Origin: Streptomyces xanthochromogenes
Lineage (GTDB): Bacteria > Actinomycetota > Actinomycetes > Streptomycetales > Streptomycetaceae
Direction: 5' to 3'
Length of the DNA: 64,000 nucleotides
NCBI RefSeq assembly: GCF_014650455.1
Contig: NZ_BMUZ01000023.1
Coordinates: 1-64,000 of the forward strand
A program made the translations under genes and the position numbers. The notes below the pieces were generated by a model. That model did not search any database and was not told the DNA's origin. It worked only from the letters and a program-made list of their open reading frames with translations. Within the stretch, counting starts at the first letter, position 1; every line of letters begins with the position of its first letter. Positions 54,826 through 61,994 of this stretch are shown here, piece by piece.

Positions 54826-56110
54826 GGCACGCGACTGCGCAGGTCGCCCGTTGTTCACCTTCCTCGTGCTCTACTCGCATGGACCGTGCGAGTGGTCCTA
54901 CGCCGCCAGTCGCCCGGCACACAGAACTCCGGGCATCGACGACGGAGCCCCTCCATACATCGGACACCTCGACTCGCCGCCGCATCAACCGGGTTGCCCG
55001 TCGCCGCGATGAGGCTGGCGCTCACGACGGCAACCGCGCACGCCTCCACCGCCGCCTGTCCACAGTCCAATCCGCCGCTGCACGAACCGACTTGCCGGCC
55101 AGGCGCCTACAACCGGCACACAACACAGGCAATATCGGGCCCGCACTCTACGTCCCGGCTGGGCCGGCGCCGTCCGACCGCCGACTGGGCCACCACCCTG
55201 TTCCTCACCTGCACCGGCCAGGAACTCCGCATCGCCGACCGTCTCCCGGCAGCCTCGGCATGGTGGGGCCTCCATCACATCGACGCGAGCTCGTCCACAA
55301 CGAGCTCCGGCGCAGACTCGTCGTCTCGGGGGTCGCGAGCGATGAGCGCACGGGATGAGCACGGCGGGCAGCCGTCTTTGCTCCTACGGTGTCCCCCAAC
55401 TCTGCACATTCGCACAACTGCCTTAATCTGCAAGGCCCTTGACACCGCACGCCAGGTCCGGATGGCGTGATTTGCGGCTTCACTTTGGCAAGAATTCCGT
55501 CTGTCAAGAAACGGTAATGCACGGGCAAAGTAGTGAGGGTGGTCCGAGAGGGCCGCCCCCACCGGGCGCCCCGGAGCCCCTCCGTACAAACCGGGAACCT
55601 CTCCATCGAGCAGACCACACCGCGCCCGGACCCTATCGAGACGGGCGCAGGAGGCAGGCCGACATGACGTCACCCATCCCTCACGCCCGCCCCTTCGCGA
55701 CGACCGGCATGGCCCACTTCCGGCACCCCGGCATATGTGGGCCCCTCGCCACGGCAGCCCAAAGACCGCTCCGCACAGGGCAGTTGACGTCCTCGCGGAG
55801 CCGGAGCGGTAGCCGTGAGCACGAAGGGCACGGCATATCGGCGAGGCAGGGCTCGGGTCACGAGTCCCGCCGGCCCAGCTGCCTCTGTCGCCGCTGACCC
55901 GCTGACCCCACCCGGTCCACGTCGGGCGACTCCTCAGGAAACCGGTGAGCCGCCATGCCGTCACGCCCAGGACTCCCGTCCGGTGCACACGCCGGGCACG
56001 GGCTCCCGTCGCCACGCCCGGCGCGCACCCGGGTACTCCGCCCAGGCCCGGCCACCGGGCCCCGCACCCTTCCCACCGGCCCGCCCCAGAGCAGAGGAAC
56101 ACCAACGTCC
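54826..56110. other. long gene-poor stretch
   Basis: This 1285 bp stretch has no gene I can support. A minus-strand segment near 55272-55350 reads RDPRDDESAPELVVDELA, reminiscent of an anti-sigma ATPase-type helix, but stops soon after; it may be a relic. GC falls between 55390 and 55530. The lack of clean frames suggests eroded sequence. Confidence 0.35.
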
Positions 56111-57727
56111 ATGTCTCTTCCGCGCTCCTATCTGCAATCCACGTTCGGAGGCCTGCGCCGGCCTCACGTACTCCGTCAGGATCTGCTCGCCTCCCTGGTC
56201 GTGTTCCTCGTGGCCCTGCCACTCTGCGTCGGCGTCGCCGTGGCGTCCGGTGTCCCCGCCGAACTGGGGCTGGTCACCGGCATCGTCGGCGGTCTTGTGG
56301 TGGGGTTCCTGCCCGGCAGTTCACTGCAGGTGAGCGGTCCGGCCGCCGGACTGACGGTCCTGGTGTTCGAGGCGGTTCAGGAGTTCGGCCTCGGCATGCT
56401 CGGTGCGATCGTGCTGCTCGCCGGCACTCTCCAGATCGGGCTGGGCCTGCTGCGCTGCGGGCGCTGGTTCCGGGCCATCTCGGGCTCCGTGGTCCAGGGC
56501 ATGCTTGCGGGCATCGGACTGGTGCTGATCTTCGGGCAGCTCTACACCATGGCCGGCGCCCAGCAGCCGAGATCGGGCCTGGGCAAGCTCCTCGGGGTGC
56601 CGGGCCTGGTCGTGGACGCCGTGCGCTCCCCCGGCATGGCGACCGGAGCGGCCATCGGCCTCGGAACCATCGCTGTCCTCGTCCTGTGGCCCAGGGTTCC
56701 CGCGCGGCTTCGCGTGGTACCCGCGCCGCTGGCCGCCGTAGCCCTCGCGACCGGGGTGACCGCCGCACTCGGGGCGGACGTGGCCCATGTGACGGTTCGG
56801 GGTCTGACCGAGGCCATCCGGCCGCCCGGTCTCGACGACTTGGCGGCCCTGGGAGGAGTCGCCGCGCTCGGGACAGCCATCGCCTTCACCCTCATTGCCT
56901 CGGCCGAGTCCCTGTTCAGCGCGGCGGCCGTCGACCGGATGCACAACGGGCCGCGCACGCACTACGACAAGGAACTGGTTGCGCAGGGGGTCGGCAACAG
57001 CCTGTGCGGCCTGCTCGGTGCGCTCCCCATGACCGCCGTCATCGTCCGCAGTTCGGCCAATGTCGCCGCGGGGGCCACCACTTCGCTCTCGCGGATCCTG
57101 CACGGCGCGTGGCTGTTGCTGTTCACGGCGCTGCTGCCCGTTGCGATCGGCGCCATTCCGCTCGCCGCACTGGCGGGTGTGCTGGTGCACGCAGGCTGCA
57201 AGCTGGTCCCGGTCCGGCAGATCGGCCCGCTGCTACGACGTGACCGGGGCGAAGCGCTGATCCTCGGCGCGACGGCGGTGGCGATCGTGACCACGAATCT
57301 GTTCGAGGGCGTGATTTTGGGCGTGGTGCTCGCGGTCGCCAAGTCGGCCTGGGACACCTCGCACATCCACGTCGACGTCCGCGAGAAGGACAGCGGGCAC
57401 CTGGTGGTGGCCATGTCCGGCACGGCGACGTTCCTCCGGCTTCCGCGCGTGCTGGAAACCCTGGAGGCACTGCCGAAGGACCGCCCGATCGAACTGGATC
57501 TGTCAGGCGTCTCCCACCTCGACCTCGCCTGCCAGACCGCCCTGGAGGGCTGGGCACTGCAGCACAACCAGGCGGGTTGCGAACCGGTGCGGCTGACCTC
57601 GGGCGGCACCGCGGTGCCGGCACCCCGGCCCCGGAACGCCGGCCTTCCCGGCACCGCGGGCAGACCGGTCACGGACGCCGTACCGGAATCCCTCGGAGCC
57701 ACAGGACCCGACACCGGGAGGGGCTAG
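56111..57727 (+). CDS. SulP-family anion transporter
   Basis: The ATG at 56111 gives 538 residues with about 11 membrane segments. The N-terminal LLASLVVFLVALPLCVGVAV and the middle SAAAVDRMHNGPRTHYDKEL then VAQGVGNSLCGLLGALPMTA are SulP signatures. A C-terminal STAS-like domain (about 415-505) has TATFLRLPRV and IELDLSGVSHLDLACQTALE. SulP proteins carry sulfate or bicarbonate; the VPAEL, GLVTG context fits bicarbonate-type members. No carbonic anhydrase domain is fused. Confidence 0.88.
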   Translation: MSLPRSYLQSTFGGLRRPHVLRQDLLASLVVFLVALPLCVGVAVASGVPAELGLVTGIVGGLVVGFLPGSSLQVSGPAAGLTVLVFEAVQEFGLGMLGAIVLLAGTLQIGLGLLRCGRWFRAISGSVVQGMLAGIGLVLIFGQLYTMAGAQQPRSGLGKLLGVPGLVVDAVRSPGMATGAAIGLGTIAVLVLWPRVPARLRVVPAPLAAVALATGVTAALGADVAHVTVRGLTEAIRPPGLDDLAALGGVAALGTAIAFTLIASAESLFSAAAVDRMHNGPRTHYDKELVAQGVGNSLCGLLGALPMTAVIVRSSANVAAGATTSLSRILHGAWLLLFTALLPVAIGAIPLAALAGVLVHAGCKLVPVRQIGPLLRRDRGEALILGATAVAIVTTNLFEGVILGVVLAVAKSAWDTSHIHVDVREKDSGHLVVAMSGTATFLRLPRVLETLEALPKDRPIELDLSGVSHLDLACQTALEGWALQHNQAGCEPVRLTSGGTAVPAPRPRNAGLPGTAGRPVTDAVPESLGATGPDTGRG

Positions 57728-57750
57728 GACCGCCCCACTCCGGGCTCGCC

Positions 57751-57780
57751 CGCGAGGGGTCCGTACGTGGACTCCCCGCG
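57751..57780 (+). terminator. hairpin after SulP gene
   Basis: CGCGAGGGGTCC (57751-57762) and GGACTCCCCGCG (57769-57780) pair at 10 of 12 positions over a 6-base loop. It starts 24 bp past the SulP stop and separates that gene from the peptide operon. Confidence 0.55.
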
Positions 57781-57852
57781 GCCCACTGTGGCCTGCCCGC
57801 CCGGGGAACGACCGTCGCCCCGCACATTCACGCCATTGGCCTTGACCACTCC

Positions 57853-57882
57853 TTGACTGCCAGTTGGCGTTCTCTTTACTGT
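57853..57882 (+). promoter_or_regulatory. promoter of peptide operon, TTGACT-N18-TACTGT
   Basis: TTGACT (57853-57858) and TACTGT (57877-57882) are spaced by 18 bp and lie about 68 bp before the peptide ATG. The area is locally A+T-rich. This is the clearest vegetative-type promoter in the window. Confidence 0.65.
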
Positions 57883-57949
57883 CGCTGGGCGGGCTGACGG
57901 GCATCCGTCCGTCACCCGTCGACCAGGTTCCGCCACTGAGGAGGTCCTC

Positions 57950-58102
57950 ATGGACAAGCTCATCCAGCAGATGACCCAGGACACCGTCTGGGCCAAGTGG
58001 GTCGCCGCCAATTCGTCGCAGGGCCTCAAGGACGGCTGCATCAGCGCCACGGCCAAACAAGGCTGCATCAGCGCTTCGGGCAAGACCGGTTGCATTTCCT
58101 GA
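57950..58102 (+). CDS. putative RiPP precursor peptide with three GCIS repeats
   Basis: This 50-codon ORF starts at ATG 57950 with GAGGAGG 6 bp upstream. The leader begins MDKLIQQMTQDTVWAKW and is likely helical. The C-terminal part has Gly-Cys-Ile-Ser at residues 29-32, 38-41 and 47-50 (the last four residues), with linkers ATAKQ and ASGKT, a 9-residue period. Such a leader plus Cys/Ser-rich repeated core is the hallmark of a ribosomally made, modified peptide. The operon downstream encodes an adenylating enzyme, a GRDP-like protein and an exporter. No lanthipeptide, cyclodehydratase or radical SAM enzyme is adjacent, so the modification is not obvious. I recognise no described class. Confidence 0.8.
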   Translation: MDKLIQQMTQDTVWAKWVAANSSQGLKDGCISATAKQGCISASGKTGCIS

Positions 58103-58116
58103 CGCACGGCCCGACA

Positions 58117-58155
58117 GCGGGTGCCGCGGCCGGTGTCCCCGGCTGCGGCACCCGC
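58117..58155 (+). terminator. attenuator hairpin between peptide and adenylating-enzyme genes
   Basis: GCGGGTGCCGC (58117-58127) pairs perfectly with GCGGCACCCGC (58145-58155). Inside, GCCGG (58129-58133) pairs with CCGGC (58139-58143), leaving a 5-base loop and one G-U between the stems. It probably reduces read-through, giving more precursor than enzyme. Confidence 0.75.
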
Positions 58156-58171
58156 CACAACGGAGGTTCGC

Positions 58172-59413
58172 ATGAGTCCGATGCCCAGCCCCCATGTCGT
58201 GGACCGCGTTCGGAACATACCGCTCTATCGCGAGAGCGTCGCCCGGGGCGACTTCCCGATCCTGGAGAAGGCTCAGATCGCGCAGGGCTTCCCCGACAAC
58301 TGGATGACACCCGCGCTCGCCGGCGCGCTCGCGACGGGCGAAGCCGAGTACGTCTTGTCCACCGGCACCAACCACGCCCGGATGCAGCTGATCCGGCCGC
58401 CGCTGTTCCTTCTGCGCTCCTACTACCGGCTCTGGAGCGAACACCCCGACCTCCGCGCCACCTGGGAAGCGGACGGCAAGCGCATCTCCCTCACCACCGT
58501 GCTCGCCACCGAGCACGTCGCCCGCGTCAACGCGAAGAACCCGGCGGCCACCCCCGGCGCACGCTGGCTCGACGACCGCACGCTCTATCTCAACCGCGTC
58601 CACGACCCGGCCCACTGGGACCGGCCGGAGGTATGCAGGATGCTCGCGGAGATCCGGGAGATCGCCGATGCCCACCCGTCCGGCACCTACCACCTGGACT
58701 GCTCGGGTCCCCATCTCGCCCATCTGGTAAGGAAGTTGGATGCCTGGGACCTGTGGGACGACTTCCCGCTGCCCGGCAGCATCGTCCACGCCTACGAATA
58801 CACCCCGCTCAATGTCCGCGCCCTGCTGCGCGACCGCTTCGACTGCCCCGTCGTGGACCTCTTCGGCAGCACCGAGCTCGGCTACCTCTACTCAAGCGAC
58901 CCGCGCACCGGCCGCTACCGACCGCACCTGCGGGACATGAGCGTCGAACTCGTTCCCGTCGCCCCCGGCAGCGGCATCCACAGTCTCATCGTCACCAGTC
59001 TGCGCAACCCCTTCATGCCGCTGGTCCGCTACCGGTCCGGCGACTGCGTGCGCACGGCCGACGACTCCACCGATCCCGGACTCATCACCGCCTTCTGCGG
59101 CCGGGAGAAGGAGCTCCTCGACACCCCGCAGGGTCCTGTCGCCCAGGCCGATCTCGACGCTCACGTCACGGCGGTCAGCGACCGAGTCCTCATCTTCCGG
59201 GTCGTCGAGGCACCCGCATCCGCGGGCGACGTGCAGGGCCGGACCACGCTCGAATACGTGACGTTCGACGACGAGCCGCTGGACGCCGCCCGGTCCCGGC
59301 GCCTCGCCGAGACCGTCCAGGACCTGCTCGGCAGGGAATGCGCGCCGGTCCATCGCACCCATGTCCCGATCGGCCGCTCGGGGAAGTACGCCTGGCTGGA
59401 ACGCTCCCGCTGA
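58172..59413 (+). CDS. PaaK/LuxE-like adenylate-forming enzyme
   Basis: The ATG at 58172 with GGAGG upstream gives 413 residues. Motifs of ANL enzymes are present: STGTNHARMQ (phosphate loop, altered), LFGSTELG (A5), LVRYRSGDCVR (A8) and SGKYAWLE (C-terminal catalytic Lys). The overall size fits PaaK/LuxE-like acyl activators. It should adenylate a carboxylate and pass it to a thiol or amine. In this operon the acceptor may be the Cys or Lys residues of the peptide, or the peptide C-terminus may itself be activated; both are inference. Confidence 0.85.
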   Translation: MSPMPSPHVVDRVRNIPLYRESVARGDFPILEKAQIAQGFPDNWMTPALAGALATGEAEYVLSTGTNHARMQLIRPPLFLLRSYYRLWSEHPDLRATWEADGKRISLTTVLATEHVARVNAKNPAATPGARWLDDRTLYLNRVHDPAHWDRPEVCRMLAEIREIADAHPSGTYHLDCSGPHLAHLVRKLDAWDLWDDFPLPGSIVHAYEYTPLNVRALLRDRFDCPVVDLFGSTELGYLYSSDPRTGRYRPHLRDMSVELVPVAPGSGIHSLIVTSLRNPFMPLVRYRSGDCVRTADDSTDPGLITAFCGREKELLDTPQGPVAQADLDAHVTAVSDRVLIFRVVEAPASAGDVQGRTTLEYVTFDDEPLDAARSRRLAETVQDLLGRECAPVHRTHVPIGRSGKYAWLERSR

Positions 59414-59480
59414 CACCGGCCGCCCCTCCCCCACGAAGCCCCGCTCCGCCGGTCCCGCCGGACCTCTCAGGAGGCAGCCC

Positions 59481-60050
59481 GTGAGCACGCCCACGCCCCG
59501 CACGACCCATGCCCCGTCCCCATCCACACCGAGCGCCCGCGATCTCCTGGGCAGCGCACTGTACGAGGAAGCCGTCGGGTACGCCGTCGCGCGGACCGGA
59601 TGCGAGCCCGGCCTGGCCCAGAGCCAGGTGCGCGAGTGCCTGCGCTACCTCTACCTGGTCTCCCGCCACCGCGACCGGCTCGCGGGCCTGTTCCTTCCCG
59701 TTGAGCAGGACATCGACGAGATCTGGCACTTCCTGATCCTCCAGACCCAGGAGTACCGGAGGCTGTGCGAACAGCGCCTGCCCGGCGGGCAGTTCATCCA
59801 CCACCGCAGCATCGCCTACGCCGCCTACCAGGAACGGCACGCCCTCGACCGGGGGCGCGAAAGGTCCGCGGAGGAGGCACTGCGGTGGATCCCGCTGTAC
59901 ACCGCGGCCTTCGGCCCCTTCGACGCGGACGCCATGCCGCACTGGACCGTCGTCCGCTTCCTGCACGAGCAGTTGGGCATGAGCCTCGCGGAGATCTCCA
60001 CCCTGGCATCGCAGCCGCCCGGCCTGCGTCAACCCGAGCCGGCCGCATGA
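59481..60050 (+). CDS. GRDP-like (glycine-rich-domain protein type) small protein
   Basis: The GTG at 59481 with CAGGAGG upstream gives 189 residues. The core VEQDIDEIWHFLILQTQEY then RRLCEQRLPGGQFIHHRS matches the GRDP-like pattern (DxxWHxHILxTxxYxxxC...HH). The conserved Asp, His and Cys could form a metal or catalytic site, so it may be the modifying enzyme. It overlaps the MFS gene by 4 bp (60047-60050). The family has no known biochemistry. Confidence 0.75.
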   Translation: MSTPTPRTTHAPSPSTPSARDLLGSALYEEAVGYAVARTGCEPGLAQSQVRECLRYLYLVSRHRDRLAGLFLPVEQDIDEIWHFLILQTQEYRRLCEQRLPGGQFIHHRSIAYAAYQERHALDRGRERSAEEALRWIPLYTAAFGPFDADAMPHWTVVRFLHEQLGMSLAEISTLASQPPGLRQPEPAA

Positions 60051-61390
60051 CCGTCCTCACGGGGCCGTACGACGAGGGGCCCGCCGCGCCCTGGGTCCGA
60101 CGCCGCCTCATGCGGGTGCTCGTGGCCTCACAGATCCTCGGTGGAGCCGGAACGGCCGCCGGCATCACCGTGGGTGCCCTGCTCGTGCGAGACCTGATCG
60201 GCTCCACCGGTCCGGCCGGTCTGCCCGTCGCCCTGTTCACCGCGGGTGCAGCGCTCGGCGCCCTGGCAACCGGCCGCGTCTCGCAACGGTGGGGGCGCCG
60301 CCCCGGCCTCGCCGCCGGACACGGGACGGCCGCGCTGGGCAGCGTCGGTGTGGTGGCCGGAGCCGGGACCCGCGCCACCCCGCTCCTGCTGGCCGCCCTG
60401 TTCGTCTACGGGGCAGGCAGCGTCACCACGCTCCTCGCCCGTTACGCGGGCAGTGACCTGGCTCCGCCGCACGAGCAGGGACGGGCGGCGGGCAGGGTGT
60501 TGCTGGCCACCACGTTCGGCGCCGTCGCGGCACCAGTCATGATCGGCCCCACCGGGACACTGGCGCGCCTGCTCGGACTGCCGGACCTGACCGGCCCCTT
60601 CGTCCTGGCGGCCGGCGCCTACGCGGCTGCCGCACTCGTCGTAGCCCTCCGGCTGCGCCCCGACCCGCTGTTCCTCGCGCGGGCTGCGCAGACGGGCATA
60701 CCGGCACACGAGGCGCCGGAACTCCGGCCGAGCTCTCCCCGCCGGACGGCCGTCGCCGCCGGCTCCGCAGTCATGATCAGCGGACAGCTCGTCATGATCG
60801 CCACCATGACCATGACCCCGATCCATCTGACCCACCACGGACACCACACCCAGGCCGTGGGCATCGTGATCGGGCTCCACATCGGCGCCATGTTCCTGCC
60901 CTCACCCCTGACGGGCCGCCTCGTCGACCGCGTCGGAAGCCGTCCCGTCGCGGCGGCCTCGGGCGGTGTCCTGCTCGCCGCGGGTCTGCTCGCCGCCACC
61001 GTCCCGCCCGGCGGCACCGCCCTGCCGGCCCTAGCGCTCGTGGTGCTCGGCATCGGCTGGAACATGGCCCTCGTCAGCGGCACGACCATGGTCACCGAAG
61101 CGACCGCACCCGAAACGCGGGCCTCCACCCAGGGCCTCGTCGACGTGGGGATGTCGATCGCCGGAGCGACCGGCGGCGTGGCCTCCGGCCTCGTCGTCTC
61201 CGCGACGAGTTACCCGTTCCTCGCCACGGTCGGGGGCGTGCTCGCGCTGGCCGTCATCGCGCCGACCGCACTTCTCGCCCACCGGTACGACTCCGCACAA
61301 CACGACGGGAAGGAGCTCCCCGGCAAACCGGACCCAGGGTGCAGCGGCCTGCTCCGTACGACCGAAGGCAACGGCGACGGCCGGCACTGA
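60047..61390 (+). CDS. MFS exporter of the peptide operon
   Basis: The ATG overlaps the previous stop by 4 bp; the product is 447 residues with about twelve membrane segments. GRVSQRWGRRPGL between helices 2 and 3 and GRLVDRVGSRP between helices 8 and 9 are MFS loop motifs. It is coupled to the GRDP-like gene and is the likely exporter of the operon product or its self-resistance pump. The C-terminus is hydrophilic. Confidence 0.88.
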   Translation: MTVLTGPYDEGPAAPWVRRRLMRVLVASQILGGAGTAAGITVGALLVRDLIGSTGPAGLPVALFTAGAALGALATGRVSQRWGRRPGLAAGHGTAALGSVGVVAGAGTRATPLLLAALFVYGAGSVTTLLARYAGSDLAPPHEQGRAAGRVLLATTFGAVAAPVMIGPTGTLARLLGLPDLTGPFVLAAGAYAAAALVVALRLRPDPLFLARAAQTGIPAHEAPELRPSSPRRTAVAAGSAVMISGQLVMIATMTMTPIHLTHHGHHTQAVGIVIGLHIGAMFLPSPLTGRLVDRVGSRPVAAASGGVLLAAGLLAATVPPGGTALPALALVVLGIGWNMALVSGTTMVTEATAPETRASTQGLVDVGMSIAGATGGVASGLVVSATSYPFLATVGGVLALAVIAPTALLAHRYDSAQHDGKELPGKPDPGCSGLLRTTEGNGDGRH

Positions 61391-61994
61391 TCTGCCCCCT
61401 CCCGGAGCCCGGTCCTTCAGCAGCGCCGTCGCGCCCCGGGGCCGCACCCTCCTGCCCGGGCCCGCCCTCGACACCGCCGTGACCGGCGCGGGCCACTGCG
61501 GGCCGTACCGACTCCTCCGACCGCGTCAACTAGGCCTGGGGGCAGTGGTGTTCGAGGAACAAGGCTCGGAACAAGGCGCGGACATCGCGACAGCGACGTC
61601 CCCACCGCTCTCGTGACCGACCCCGACCGGCGACGCCACGGGTCCGACTTCAGCCTGCCACGCACCCCGCCTGGCACTGTACGGGCTCCTCCCCGACCCC
61701 CTCCCTCCCGGCACAGCCCCGCTTCTCAGCGCTCACCGAGCGCACCGTCTGAACACCCGCACCGGCAGAGGCGAGGGGGCGCTGTCCGGCATGCCGGACG
61801 AAACGACGGGCCCGGCCCCTGCGCGCCGTACGGCCAGAGCACTCCGATGCGCTCTGCTCCGAGGAGCTCGCCCCGCAAGGCGTGAGTGGAGAACTGGATC
61901 GCCGCGAACCCGATCGAAGCAGGTCCTGGTCCCGTTTCCCTGGCTCCAGGCCCGACACGACTCCTCCCGCGGGCGCGGAACACCATGCCTCGTA
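61391..61994. other. intergenic between convergent genes
   Basis: This 604 bp stretch lies between the exporter (+) and the phosphatase (-). Overlapping frames have no recognisable content. I see no strong hairpin. Confidence 0.4.

Noticed and set aside
55275..56222. 315-codon minus-strand frame
   Set aside because: It is Trp/Arg/Gly-rich with no domain and overlaps the SulP start region; only a short RDPRDDESAPELVVDELA piece looked coding.
57950..58102. Class I-IV lanthipeptide precursor
   Set aside because: Cys and Ser are present, but no dehydratase or LanC-like cyclase is adjacent, so the class cannot be assigned.
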